Shown here: in pieces, positions 34,343 to 46,035 of the stretch
Layout: each line of letters starts with the position of its first letter
Numbering within the stretch: position 1 is the first letter of the stretch
NCBI GenBank assembly: GCA_026545765.1
Contig: CM048839.1
Coordinates: forward strand, 52,002,677 to 52,066,676
Source: Plantago major
Lineage: Eukaryota; Streptophyta; Magnoliopsida; Lamiales; Plantaginaceae
DNA: 64,000 nt
Direction: 5' to 3'
Notes under the pieces: model-generated
Seen by the model: the letters and a program-made list of their open reading frames with translations, nothing else
Database searches by the model: none
Told to the model about the DNA's origin: nothing
Translations under genes and position numbers: made by a program

Positions 34343-34574
34343 CTCCCTCCGCCCGGACTCAATTACCCGCAGGTCCGGGCACAAGTTTTAAGAAAAAAAC
34401 TGAATAAAGTAGGAGAGATGGTAATAAAGTAAGAAAAAGATTGAATAAAGTAAAAGAGAGTGAATCAAGTATGATAGTAGTGAATAAAGTAGAAGACAAA
34501 TTTTTCAAAAAAGGAAGAGAAGTTAAAAATGTCTAAAAATGAAATGCGAGAAGTTGACTTTGGAATGTAGTGAG
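34343..34574. mobile_element. Stowaway-type MITE 3
   Basis: Begins CTCCCTCCGCCCGGACTCAA, ends TTTGGAATGTAGTGAG, with TA at 34341-34342 and 34575-34576. It has a short internal GGTCCGGGCACAAGTTT motif and many GAATAAAGTA words. The right terminal repeat is damaged. Confidence 0.65.
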
Positions 34575-34576
34575 TA

Positions 34577-35760
34577 TATGTCAGTGGCATTTTTCTAATT
34601 TGTACAACTTAAATAATGAAAATGATTACACTTAGATTATGTTTTTTTTCGTCTGAGCTGAACTGGTCTGAATTAAATTTATTTATAGTATAAAAAACAA
34701 CTAAGAAGATTTGAAATTAATAAGGTTTGAGAAGACAGGAGCCATACCCAACTATTTTTTGAACTCTCATCATTACCATACGACTTCATGGCTTCAGAGC
34801 ACCCTTTGTAGGAGTCTCAAAATTTTTCTCCAAAACCATCTCCTAAATCATTCCTAAAGGTTTGATGAGCTCTTGTTATTTCCATCAAAATTGTTGGTCT
34901 CTTAAAATATGCAAGTTTGAGTATTTAAATATTAAATTCTAGATAGATGAAGAGAGAAAGTGGATGCTAGGTGAGAGAAAATAGTACATAAAGCTTCAAA
35001 CAAAGCTTTCTTCTAGGCTCAATTGTAGGAAATAATATAGGCATTGCTCATATTAAGGATTCAATTATTGTGAGTCCCAACAATTTAGGTAACCTGAAGT
35101 TTTTGGTTTTTACTTCATTTTGTTCAGTTTTAACTTAAATATAGAGGTAGGGAGAGTTTTAAGTCTCCTACAAAAAGTGCTCTTAAAGGAGCACTACATG
35201 TTACTCCTACCAAAAGTTTATCCAAGTGCTTTTTCCTTTCCTTTTTCGATAAGTCAATTAATACTCCTAAAATAGGGAAAAATTCAAAAAATATATCTTA
35301 TATAAATTGTGACACTTTCATTTTAAATATTTTTAGTTGTTACAACTTAATTTGGATACCTTTCGTTTATTTTGTGTCAAATTTAGTTACTCCGTTAATC
35401 AAACTTAACGAAACCATTCTTTTTTACCGAATTAGTAAAAAAATTATCGTGAACTAGTCGATTTTACCGTCAAGTCAGAGCATGAGTTTCACGAGCTCTA
35501 ATTTTAAACTTATAAACTAATCAAAATCATATATTAAGCTTTTTGACTAGCGATTAAAATTCAAACTAGATTAAGATATACGTTTTTAACCAGATTTTTT
35601 TTATTTTAACCGCTTGATTGATCCCAACCATTAACATTAATTGCAACTGAAAGAAGCAAATGGAATTCTTCAAACTTTAAGCAGATAAATGCAAAATGGA
35701 AAACTCGAAGGCACAAAGTGTAATTGGTCAGATCTCTCTCCTTAAATAACAAGCTCCCTC
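34577..35760. other. Non-coding DNA upstream of the TSJT1-like gene
   Basis: No ORF is supported. Repeat D copy 2 lies at 35283-35475. The last 100 bases before the gene are less AT-rich and probably belong to its promoter. Confidence 0.5.
35283..35475. repeat. Dispersed repeat D, copy 2
   Basis: Same ordered words as copy 1 at 33665, including AAATTGTGACAC, TTTTTAGTTGT, TTAGTTACTCCGTTAATCAA and CCGAATTAGTAAAAA. Same orientation, 1.6 kb apart. Confidence 0.6.
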
Positions 35761-35798
35761 AGCAACTGGAAATGACAAAACTACCCCTATGGCTGGTC

Positions 35799-35805
35799 TA
35801 TAAAT
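35799..35805 (+). promoter_or_regulatory. TATA box of the TSJT1-like gene
   Basis: TATAAAT in the context GGTCTATAAATCC lies 134 bases before the ATG. Transcription would start near 35830, giving a leader of about 110 bases. That leader region is rich in CA and pyrimidines, as usual for plant leaders. Confidence 0.6.
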
Positions 35806-35938
35806 CCAAAACACCACCCATCATTTCATCTTCATTGTGTTGATCATTGTTTCTGTAAACACAGAGAGCAATAACTCACTCACATAATAAATCAACCAAC
35901 CAATTATTCCCTTTTCTGTGTTTTTAGTAGCTATAAAA

Positions 35939-38900
35939 ATGTTAGGAGTATTCAGTAGCTCGATAGTTTCACCGCCGGAGGAGCTGGTTGCCGCCGGAAG
36001 CAGGACACCGTCACCGAAAGTCACGGCGGAGAAGCTCGTGTCGCGATTTGTCGGGGCCAACTCATCCACTGTTGCGATACAGATCGGTGATGACGTACAG
36101 CTTGCCTACACTCACTCCAACCAGTCTGCTCTAAGTCCTAGGTAACTTGTCCAAATTACGTTTTCATTTTTCGTCGGTCCACGTTTCCATAAGTGTTAGT
36201 ATTTTTAAATGAACTTTGAACCGATCGTCCGATCAGTGACGGTGAGTGATGATCGGAAGGCAGATATAGAATGTTTAATTACTAGTTTGGCTTATTGGAT
36301 AAAATACTGTTCGAGGTATATGAATAAAATTTCACTTAAAAGTAAAAATCTATTGTCCGAGTAGTGACTGTAGAGTTGATGCCTGTGTTATTCGACTCTT
36401 ATATGGCTTTATGTCGTTGGCTGATTGGCTTAAGTGTTGACAGTTTGATTTCACTTGAACATGGTCTCGAGTTGAATCTTGCTCAGATAACCCTGAGAAA
36501 TAGAAAAACAGGAAATTGTTGGCTTTGATTTGTTACATATCTCCGGTTGTCATTGATAAATGAAATAGGAAAGATCATGTAATGAAAAGAAACATGACAC
36601 ATCTCGTGGTACTAGTAATTTCCTAGCTTGTTTTAGATTGCAAAAAAGTTAGTGAACCTTGTTGTTTGTTTATTATGATCCCAGTGCTATTGGAAGTTGG
36701 GACAAATCAGTGAAGGATATTCTATTTTTTTGTTTCTAAATTTGGAAATTGTGGTCCAATTTTTTTATTAAATTTGGAGTAATTTAAAAACAAAACCTGT
36801 TCGTCCTTATCATTAGTAACAAAACATGCCTAACCAATAACCATGCGATTTCTACTGCTAATAGATTTTTTTGCACAATCTTTGGAATTTGGATCTGTAT
36901 TTTCTTGGATGCAACCTTTTCGGAAATGAAACCAAAGATTCTTATTCATATGTTCTTTAGTTTTCAATTCATTTGGTTCTTGAATTTTTGTAGGAAGCTA
37001 GGCTATGTAATCTTCATCTGAAAAACCATTAATTTATGTTTAGTTCAGTTTACATTTGTTTAGTTGTTTTTTATACTACAAATAAGTTCAGTTCAGATTA
37101 ATTCTGTTCAGATAAGAACAGAGCCTAATTGACAATCTTTTTTCTTTGTAGTCTGAACAAAATAATTTTCTAAATATTCCACTATTGATCTCAGTCTTAT
37201 AAATCTAGAATGCACGATATTATTTGCACTTTCCCTTTATACGGATTTGCTCAATTTGTAATTCTATAAATATACTAGAAGACACCACATGGGCTCTGTT
37301 TAGCAAAACTAGCTGATAAGCTAGCGGGTCTAGTAGCTGATAAGGTAGTTGGTAGTTGATAATCTAGTTGGGTTTTATAAAATTGTTTAGTAAATCAATT
37401 AGCTGATAAGCTAGCTAGCTGATTTGTTAAATATGGTATGTAAAATCAAATCAGCTAGCTTATTTTTTTTAATAAGCTTTCTGGACAAGTTTATCAGATC
37501 AGCTACTAGCTAGGCGTTTACGTAACAAACTTATTACGAAAATAAGCTCATCGAGCTGATAAGCTTGTACTAAACAGAGCCATGGTTAATGTTTCACAAC
37601 TTTTAACTTGAGTAGCTATATAGGAACAGATAAAAAAGTTTGTTGAGACATAAACCAATCATACGTGTAATTAGGTAAGCTTGCTATTGACTTCTATATT
37701 TCTGTCTCAATGAAGAAAAGCAGACTTTACCTTGTGTGATACTCCATCACATTTCAAAGCTACCTTCTTTCTTTCCCCAGTCCCTTTAAAAAATTAATAT
37801 TGATAAATATTTCATATTTGGCATATAATTAGCCTTATTTGTTAAGTTTATCAAAACTATCCAGCTAGTAGAAGATAATTAGTGAGATACTTGAAGTGGA
37901 TTATTAAATAGCTAGCTTGAAAGCTACTACTACAAGTTAGGTTTTCATGTAACATACTTATTTCGAAAATACAAAGAGAGTATTGTACCTTTGACGTGGG
38001 CAGGAGGGAGGCACTAGGCAGGGGCAGAGACATCGGTCTGGGCCGGGGCAACCTCCCCTAAGTTTGCAGTGATTTTTTGTGAAATGGTTTGTGTATATAC
38101 ACATTCGCACCCTTGAAATGTTTTTGGACTGTCTAATTGTGCAAAAACCATGTACACTAAAACTTCGGAGTCTTCAATACCAATCCGACTTTACTCTATT
38201 CAACACTGGAGGGAGTGGGATTATTTGGCTGCTGTAAGTGTTTTTTTTAATCTTTTCTGATCTAATTATCAAGGCTGTTATATTGCAGATCATTCGCGGT
38301 TAAGGACGAGATATTTTGTTTGTTCGAAGGAGCACTCGACAACTTAGGCAGTCTGAAGCAGCAATATGGGCTTGCGAAATCGGCAAATGAGGTGCTTTTG
38401 GTTATCGAGGCTTACAAGACACTTCGCGACAGAGCACCTTATCCTCCAAACCATGTTGTTGGCCACCTAGAAGGCAATTTCGCCTTCATTGTCTTCGACA
38501 AGACTACTTCTACTTTGTTTGTGGCTACTGTGAGTAATTAAGCCTGCCAATAATTGATGCTATTATATTTAATTAGTTTGATTAACCTTTTTTGATAAGA
38601 TAAGTTTTGTTGGATTTTGACAGGATCAACATGCCAAGGTTCCTTTGTATTGGGGAATCACTGCTGATGGCTATGTTGCATTTGCTGATGATGCTGACCT
38701 GCTTAAAGGTGCTTGTGGAAAGTCACTTGCTTCTTTTCCTCAAGGTGAGCAAGGCAAAATTTTCAATTTTGGTTTCTTTTTATAGTGCTACTACTTTATA
38801 GTACCAATCAATGGATAGAATGGTATAAAAGAATCTGAAACTATTATGTTTCCTGTTCCACCAAAACTCAGGATTATCATAACCCCCAAGCAGAGATCTG

Positions 38901-40322
38901 ATGTAGGAATATTTTGATATGCAAGCAAATAATATTGAAAGAATGAGAAAGTCTTAGTTGTGTTTCCGGTCCTAAAGAGTTATTCACCTCATGGCGAATA
39001 CCCTCACAGTTTTCAATGGACTTATCTGTTTATAACCTGGACCCAGTAATCAACGGAAAAAATCAGAAGAAATTAGCCCAAATAATTTTGCAGCTATTAT
39101 AACAATTAAAGTGATTGTGTTGCTTTGATTTTGCAGGATGCTTCTTTTCTACAGCAGTCGGAGAAATTAGAAGCTACGAGAATCCCAAAAATAAGATAAC
39201 TGCTGTTCCGGCTAAGGAAGAGGAAATATGGGGAGCCAAATTCATGGTAAATTAAATTATTCTAAATCATTTGAATTATTATATACTCTTTTCGGAATAG
39301 AATCTAATGGGAAAAGTCCTTTGTTACATGCTCAGGGAACTATAATTGCCTGTATCTGATTATTCGATTTAAGTAGTCGTTTTCGTGGGTGATGAACTGA
39401 TGACTGTGTTTACATGTTCTAAACATAGAGTTCCTACTAGTATGGAAATTGAATATTGGTTCTCCCATTAAGATTTCCACATAAGATGTCTCTATTAGGT
39501 GTCTTTACTTATAATTTCAATTCCTATGGATATTAGTTTAATTACTTCTCTTTTGCTGCACTAAAATGACCTCCTTATCTTTAATAATGCTGATAGTGAC
39601 TACCCTCGACATCTCAGTATTGCTCATAGATAATGGATAATAATGTCAGCCGGCCATAATCCAATTGGAGTTTTTTTTTATCCTCCTGACCCACAAACTG
39701 TGGACATGATAACTACTTCTCCTTGGTGACTACTATGGTAGGATATAGGATAACACCTGTCTATTTATAGTTCAAGACATTAATGGTTCATGATCAATCG
39801 GCAGTGACAAGGCCGATTTCAATGACATGTAAGGACTTGTATCCAGACCAAGAACCCAAATCTACCCTGAATGTGCCGGAAAGGGCACACGGTACGTAAA
39901 CACGATATAGACCCGTTAATTTTGTTTGACAGGTCCGGATCCATAAAATTACTTTGGCAGGTTGAGTCGGGGTGGACTAAGTGAAAGGATGAACTCATTC
40001 TTGGTAGTTTCTATGTTTTCCAAACCCCATTGTAGTTGTATTGCAGATTCTTAATATGTGTACCTTTCTGGTATGATTAATTGTGACAATGAAACTTGCT
40101 TAAAATGTGGTCTTGTCATTACAGCTCTTTTGCCCATTAAAACTGTAATTTGTCTAAGCCACAAATGGTGGGTTTGAAATATCTTTGGTCTGATTTCTAT
40201 TTGTCTGAAAAGGACAAATATCCAGCAGTTTGTACCAGCCACATATAGAGGACTGATATATTGTGTGTTTGTGGATGATATTTCAGGTGGAAGGGCCAGG
40301 AATTCTTGCAGCCACAAAGTAG
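35939..40322 (+). CDS. Stem-specific TSJT1-like / aluminium-induced protein (DUF3700)
   Basis: Five exons: 35939-36141, 38289-38529, 38624-38744, 39137-39246, 40287-40322, giving 236 residues. All introns are GT-AG and phases join cleanly. The start MLGVFSSSIVSPPEELVAAG is the conserved N-terminus of this family. Residues 68-96 read RSFAVKDEIFCLFEGALDNL through YGL (94-96), and LRDR is at 113-116; these are the two motifs that name the YGL/LRDR proteins. The fold resembles class II glutamine amidotransferases (Ntn hydrolases), but the N-terminal catalytic Cys2 is absent, as in known members. Biochemical activity is unknown; relatives respond to aluminium, auxin, dormancy and energy stress, and are probably cytosolic. 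No defect was seen. Intron 1 is long (2147 bp) and carries a MITE. Confidence 0.93.
37292..37581. mobile_element. MITE-like element C, short copy in intron 1
   Basis: 290 bp bounded by GGCTCTGTTTAGCAAAACTA and CTTGTACTAAACAGAGCC, with AGCTGATAAGCTAGC palindromes inside. Flanking ATG on both sides (37289-37291, 37582-37584) is a possible 3-bp duplication. It belongs to the same family as 19319-20045, minus that element's middle. Confidence 0.75.
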
Positions 40323-40790
40323 ACTGATGTTACATACATAACATGTACTACTATATCTTCTATCCTCTGTTTAAATCAAAGTAAAAGAGATGCAAGTGGT
40401 GGGGTGTGAGTGAGAGCCATGTAAATAAATGGAGGAGAGTCGCTTGTTTGTTTGCTTCTTGTCAAATTAGAATCAAGACTTTGGGGTCTGTTTTATCTCA
40501 TCAGCTCGACTTTGTACTAGTAATATTTTATTTCCTTTAGGCTTGTTTCCGTTTCCTGGCTTGTTTCCTGTAGTAGTAACGCTCAGCTGTGTCCGGCTGC
40601 TATCTGTTTCCAGCAGCCATCGTTGTATATTCTCTGCTAGTCGTGTAATAAATTGTCTTGTTATTTTGACATCCATGTTATTCCCCGTTGCTCTTGTTTT
40701 TCTTCTGCGTTTTACAATCTCTGAAATCATTAAGCATGGGAAGTGTATTTGCAATTCCCATCATTTACATGGTCAAGACTATTGATAATG
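40323..40790 (+). other. 3' region of the TSJT1-like gene
   Basis: AATAAA occurs at 40424-40429 and again near 40648, so the message probably ends between 40450 and 40700. No further coding region is seen. Confidence 0.5.
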
Positions 40791-41316
40791 ATACCCGTAC
40801 AAGTAAAGTGCACCTCTCTTTCCCGTAACCTATTCATAAGAAATCCAAGCTTAGGCGTACTTGCTTTGAAATAGATTTACGATATAAGGTTAGCCACGGG
40901 TAAGTTTATGACTCATAGAGTCATAACCACAAGCAATTGACAGAACATCAAAACATTACCAGTTCTTACAGAAAGATGACCTCAGATGGAAGACGGCAGA
41001 AAAAGCGAGGAAACTACTAGTTGGTTGTGGTGCTCTATTAAGTCATTTCCTTTCAACTGAACCTAAACAAAGCAAAAATTCAATCCAATTTCTCCAGATA
41101 AACCAAACTTCACCTGCCTCCATCTTCCAGTTTCTAGCTAAAAATCGACTCCAGTGCCATCTATTGCTTCTCATTTCACAACCAAACACATAGTTGCCCC
41201 ACAAGTAAAATGAAGCTGCCCCTTCTAAGCTCTCCCAGGGATAAACCATGACCAATGGAACACTATGCTTGTATAACAAGAGACCAGATGTTTAAACAAA
41301 ATGACATGGTAATACT
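40791..41316. other. Spacer between TSJT1-like gene and F-box relic
   Basis: No gene is supported. The minus-strand ORF at 41043-41279 shows no family resemblance and probably lies in the former 3' part of the F-box gene. Confidence 0.45.
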
Positions 41317-41889
41317 TCACAACAGGTCTGCACGAATAGATAAGTTTGGCTCATATGACTCTATAGTGTATGCCCAATCATTTCTATCAGTCAAAACATG
41401 AACAATGGAGCATTTCTTCTCCTTGATATTGCAAGAGATAAGGTTGTTACCATCTACCAGAAGTATCACATCCTCTTGTAGTTCGGCAACAGGACGCAGG
41501 GTGAAATTGATTTGGCATGAAAGCCAGGTTCTCAGTATAACAGTTTTAGTCCAGGAATCAACAACCCCATATATCTTCATAACCCATATATTTTAGTTGT
41601 TGTGACTCTGAAGTATTTACAAGACTCAGCTGATTATGAAATGTCGCCAACTCTGATGACCTAAGAACGCGATCTGAAGCTAATTCAGGTGGAACCGCAA
41701 TCTGGGCCAACCTTTCTTCGCCAATGTCAAATGTGGATATATAGCAACGGTCATCGATAGTGGGAATCCAATGAAACGCCCCATTAAAAGGAACCAGGCT
41801 GCCAACATCATCCCAATCTTCGAAGAAGTGAGTAACATCCAGATTTCTCCACCCATCATCAACTCCAATCGTAAAGATATCAGATCGTA
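41317..41889 (-). pseudogene. F-box protein C-terminal (FBA-type) fragment
   Basis: Minus-strand frame from 41889 reads DIFTIGVDDGWRNLDVTHFF, LVPFNGAFHWIPTIDDR, ISTFDIGEERLAQIAVPPEL and stops soon after ENQ-like text near 41575. The next frame continues from 41580 with MKIYGVVDSWTKTVILRTWL, ILLVDGNNLISCNIKEKKC and a stop at 41317. F-box associated domains have this order (V.F.G..HW.......I..FD...E....I..P...  then Y.V..SW). The F-box itself is missing and one frameshift splits the domain, so it is a 5'-truncated pseudogene. Intact relatives act as substrate receptors of SCF ubiquitin ligases. Confidence 0.75.
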
Positions 41890-43837
41890 CTAATTCTTGA
41901 GAAGTTGATTTATGTATCTTTTATTATTTCATACAATGATATAACTTTTGTTCACTTCTTCATATTTTCTTATTGATTAATAATATGTGCTCAATGTATA
42001 TTTCAAGAAGAATAAACGTTTAAATGTAAGCTTTTTCTCGAAATTCCTTCTTTCTTCATAAAGATATAGTCGGTATTTCGGTATCTTTTAAAACCAAAAC
42101 CAACTAACCCTTCTTCAATCCAATATTTTCATCTTCACGGTCATGCATGTACTGGGTATGAGGTGCATCAGTTTACCAACCAAACACCTCTCTTTCTCCA
42201 TCACTAAGTTTGTGCAAAATGGTGAATTCCGGTTGGGTTCCGGAAACATCCGGTTCATGTCCGGAAAGACCGGAAGACAATATAATTTCCTAGTTGTTCT
42301 TGATTTCTTGAATTATTCTGTATTCTGAAAATTTTACCTTTCTTAAAATTCATTTCAACACGTTTTTCTCAACAAGTTGCACTGGCTCCTAAATTTTCTT
42401 CCGTCTCTAGATGTGCTCTCTTATTTTTTCTCTTATCGGAGCCTGCGAAGTTCCGTCGGTGTATATGTCTTCTTTTTCTTTCTTCGTCGGTGATGGTGAT
42501 ATGGCATGGCAGTGTGCTCTATATATGTATCCATGTCTGTATGGAGCAATGCTACTTCTGGTCTTCTAAGTACTACACCATTATCACCTAGTTAATGTTA
42601 ATTAATTAATTTGAAAGTTTCTAGATAGAGTACTTACTAACAATGTAATTATGTTAACTACTCAGTTTGTTCGTTCATAAAAAGTTGTTACACACTAATC
42701 AATAGTAATCAACAGTTTTATATTTATTTATCTTTCTTGGTTTGTTACTACAGTAATTAGTAATTGCAAATTAGTTTTCCATGCATGTAGTCATGTTTGG
42801 CCATTGCTTTAATTACATAATGGATTTTGTTTGCAAGGAGAGCAGCAAAAGAGCTCTTGGGAGTTGGGAAATCAATAGTTACATTTAACGAGAAGAGAAG
42901 ATTTTGCAAAAAAAGACAAATACGGGCCCAAACCGGAACCTAACCGGTTGATTCAGTTTGGACCGGATACCTACCGGATCCGTTTCGGGACTATATAATT
43001 CTAAGATTTCGGATTGCGGAACCTAACCGGTTGACTGCTAGTGGAACTATATAATCAGTCATCAAGTGTAGCATAATCTCCTTGTATTTCATATTTTTCC
43101 CAAACACCATTTTCATTTTAGCATAACAATCTCTCTCTATTGGTTACATACTGTCCTCAATATCAGTCAACATCGTGAAAAAAAAGTGTATGATCACGAA
43201 GCACATTCTCTAGTCTTATAGTGTTAACAACATTCAACAGTCTCTTGTGATTATACCTAGAAGGATTAATACCACATAGGCCGTACTAGTCTCCGCCATA
43301 ATGAATCCGCATAGTAAACAAGTTACTAATTGTTAATGATAGAAAAAAACAACAAAGGAAGAAGAAACAAATCATTAACACAACCCTCCCCCCCCCCAGT
43401 TTCATAGAAAATAAACCTAGCTACAAACAAAAACCCTAGTTTACGATGGGCCAAAATTAACCATAATTGTGTTCGAAATACCAACAATAACAACACTAAT
43501 AGCACAAAATAACAAACAAAGTGTGTGGGGGGAGGTAACGAACAATAAAAGCACTAATCGGGATTTTTTCGTTTGGAATTGGAAATTGAAGTTAATATTG
43601 AAAAATAGAGAAAGGACAAGAGGAAGACAATGAATAGTGAGTTGGCGGGAGTATGTGTTGGATGAAAGTGGAAAAGCTGAAATCCGTAAAAGCCTAATAT
43701 TTTTTCTTGAGGGCTTGTTTGGGTTTGAGGTATTTGGACCCAAATGTAATTGTCACAATAGATGATATCATCTGAGAAGTGCATGTCTAATAGGGAGTCC
43801 CTACGTAATTATCTCATATTTTTGTTGTATTTGTGTA
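41890..43837. other. Non-coding DNA with CCGG-rich patches
   Basis: No gene is supported. Patches at 42225-42275 (TTCCGGAAACATCCGG) and 42927-43035 (AACCGGAACCTAACCGGTTG, repeated) are dense in ACCGG/CCGGT, a texture known from hAT subterminal regions. A C-run near 43387-43399 and AAACCCTAGTTTAC at 43432 look like a plant leader, but no ORF follows. Confidence 0.45.
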
Positions 43838-44010
43838 ATGGGTTTCGTGATGTGTGTAATGTGCTTTGTGATGTCTATAATGTTTCTATGTAATATTCTA
43901 AAAATGATGTCTAGAATGTTTCTTATGGTACATGTAATGTCCTTAATGATGAATGTAATGTTTTCTATATTATTTTCGAATTTATATATGATTTACATAG
44001 GCACATTGCA
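43838..44010. repeat. Degenerate short repeats (GTAATGT/TGATGT)
   Basis: About ten variants of TGATGTCTATAATGTTTC-like words in a row. Unit boundaries are irregular, at roughly 18-40 bases. Confidence 0.5.
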
Positions 44011-44194
44011 CATAAAAAGGGTTCAATGACACGTGTCTTCCAACAAATCAAGCTCCATAAGAAACTCTTTTGTTATACAATTAAAATGACGACATGGAGT
44101 ACTATTCAGTTTAAGAAACACATCGAGAAAGTCTGGTAAAAGGCCTAATTTTCCTTTATAATAGAAAATGCCACATTAGACTAGTGTAAGTTAT

Positions 44195-44575
44195 ATGGGG
44201 GAATTAATGCTGTGTCTGTGTGTTTTTATAACTGGAAAATTTATATTGTGACTGTAGGTTTTTGCATATGGCGCGCTGAGAATAAAAGAGCAGATGAAAA
44301 GTTCGGACTTATCTGGGAGATTTATTTGGTGTCTGTGAGTTTTTGCATCAGTGAAATTTATTTTGTGTCCGTGGGTTTTTGCATCTGTGAGATTTATGTT
44401 GTGATCGTGAGTTTTTATAACTGGAAAATTTATTTTGTATCTGTGAGTTTTTATAACTGGGGAATTAATGTTGTATCTGTGAGTTTTTATAACTTGGGAA
44501 TTTATGTTGTTTTATAACTGGGGTAACTAATATTGTGTCTGTCAGTTTTTATAACTGTGAGAATTAATGTTGACC
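44195..44575. repeat. Minisatellite, unit about 39 bp, about nine units
   Basis: Units read GTTTTTATAACTGGAAAATT then TATGTTGTGTCTGTGA with changes. Because 39 is a multiple of three, an ORF of 101 codons stays open through it (repeated VSVSFYNWKIYFV-like units). A 30-base stretch after unit two is unrelated to the repeat. Nothing suggests that the ORF is a real gene. Confidence 0.85.
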
Positions 44576-44879
44576 GCGCTCTGATCTGACTGCTAACCGT
44601 GATCAAATTAAAAAAGTTATTTTTTCATTTTAATGGAAATTCAGTCCTTTTTCTATAATTTTATTTTCTCAATACCGGAGAGGCTGACAACTGTGAATGG
44701 AGGAGAGAGACGACTTTGCGGAATATAAAGGAGTCAACGTCCTTTCGTGGAAATGGTTTTTGAAACATGATTTAGAAAGATGATAGTTAAACAACTTATT
44801 AAGGAATTAAGTTGTGTACGACATAAATTATTTATAGTTAATTCATATTAATGAAGCCACAAAGTCTCCACAGAGAGGA

Positions 44880-45090
44880 TCTGTAGAAAAAAAACTTATC
44901 TGTACATATATTATAATTTTATATGTTATTAATTAAAACGTCTATGTGATAAATGAATTAGGTTCTTTTCTAACATGGAAAAAAAATATCAAAGTTGAGA
45001 ACATATACATTTTGATTAATAACATCAAATATTTTATTAATAACCCAGTTCGTTTGTAGATAAATTATTTACAGATCGTCTCTAAGGAAA
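44880..45090. repeat. Decayed relative of the 17.7-kb foldback element
   Basis: Shares ATTTTGATTAATAACATC, AAAACGTCTATGT, TTGTAGATAAATTATTTA and GATCGTCTCTAAG with 17663-18209 in the same arrangement, with losses in one arm. Confidence 0.65.
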
Positions 45091-45192
45091 ACTTCTCTAT
45101 CTATAAACTACCAACTATGCATACATGACTATTTAATTAAGCCCATGGTAGGTTTGTTAATAATTATTTTCAAAATAAATCTATTCCATTAT

Positions 45193-45429
45193 TGTTGTGA
45201 AAAGAACATATTTCACCAAGGTGAAATGTTTTTATCCTTTGGTGAATGCCCTCATTTTCTTTCCTATAACAGCATGTACATTAATTACACTATAACAGTA
45301 TATACATTAATTGTATGAAGAAATGTATGATGAAGTTTGCCTATAAAAGGCCTTCAGTATGATAAATGAAAAGCACAAAGCAAAGATACATGTCAGTCTA
45401 AATACTTATTCTTCTATTGTTTCATATTA
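45193..45429 (+). repeat. Copia 5' LTR
   Basis: TGTTGTGAAAAG...TTCATATTA, 237 bp, with a TATAAAAGG promoter-like box (about 45353). It ends in TA rather than CA. A primer-site-like TTATCAGCACGAG begins three bases after the end. Confidence 0.85.
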
Positions 45430-45431
45430 CG

Positions 45432-45444
45432 TTATCAGCACGAG
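45432..45444 (+). other. Candidate copia primer-binding site
   Basis: TTATCAGCACGAG immediately follows the 5' LTR, where a tRNA should pair. It resembles the ATCAGAGC-type initiator-Met site only in part, so the tRNA is not identified. Confidence 0.5.
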
Positions 45445-45788
45445 CTGCTCTAAATCAATTCTTAACCGGAAGAAAATTCTAAGAGAAGGTACATTTATTT
45501 TTCAGTCAGTATATACTAAATAAAATACTTAAGCTATTTTATTATCTGTCATATTGTGAAATTTAATAGTTAATAACCAGTTAGCTGACTAAAGAAATTG
45601 TTTTGCTTATGTCAGAAATTATTAATTTCAGTTTTTTTTACTTGCGCCGATTACTTTGTAATTACACGTTGTTACACAAACTCTCACAAAGTTTTGATTA
45701 CAAAGGTAAACGCGAAAAATTAAATTTTTGATATAATTGACACGACAATGAAATTGAAAATTTTATTCATATCATAACTGAAATACTA

Positions 45789-45965
45789 TTACACTTGAGT
45801 ATTAATATGAATGATGAGGGCACACACATATAACATGATCATATAAAAACACAACATTACATATATAGGATGGTATTTGGGCCAATCAGGCATCTCCACG
45901 GCAAACGGTAAAACAACAACAAAAGCAATACAAATGGAAACGAAGTAGAAAAGGAGATTAGACAT
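45789..45965 (-). CDS. Candidate mini-gene: 58-aa peptide with signal-like start
   Basis: In the copia leader, antisense, ATG at 45965 opens 58 codons. The start MSNLLFYFVSICIAFVVVLP is a strong hydrophobic signal-like segment, followed by FAVEMPDWPKYHPIYV, then a second hydrophobic stretch (MLCFYMIMLYVCALIIHI) and a stop at 45789. A TATA box (CTATAAATA, about 46027-46035) lies about 60 bases upstream, the leader between is C/T-rich, and AATAAA follows the stop by about 20 bases. No homologue is recognised. It may be a captured host gene end or chance; an intron starting at GTAATG after PIY is possible. Only sequence layout supports it. Confidence 0.4.
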   Translation of the reverse strand: MSNLLFYFVSICIAFVVVLPFAVEMPDWPKYHPIYVMLCFYMIMLYVCALIIHINTQV

Positions 45966-46025
45966 ATTGTGAAAGGATTAAGATGAGAAGAGAATGGTGT
46001 GAGTTTTATGTAGAAATGTAGGAGT

Positions 46026-46035
46026 ATTTATAGAG
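46026..46035 (-). promoter_or_regulatory. TATA box of the antisense mini-gene
   Basis: The minus strand reads TCTATAAATACTCC, a textbook plant TATA context, 60 to 70 bases before the ATG at 45965. Confidence 0.4.

Noticed and set aside
43441-43784. Minus-strand ORFs of 76-100 aa near an AAACCCTAG motif
   Set aside because: Overlapping frames with hydrophobic low-complexity text and no recognisable domain.
44212-44517. ORF of 101 aa as a repeat protein gene
   Set aside because: Made wholly from a 39-bp minisatellite, with no promoter or neighbour support.
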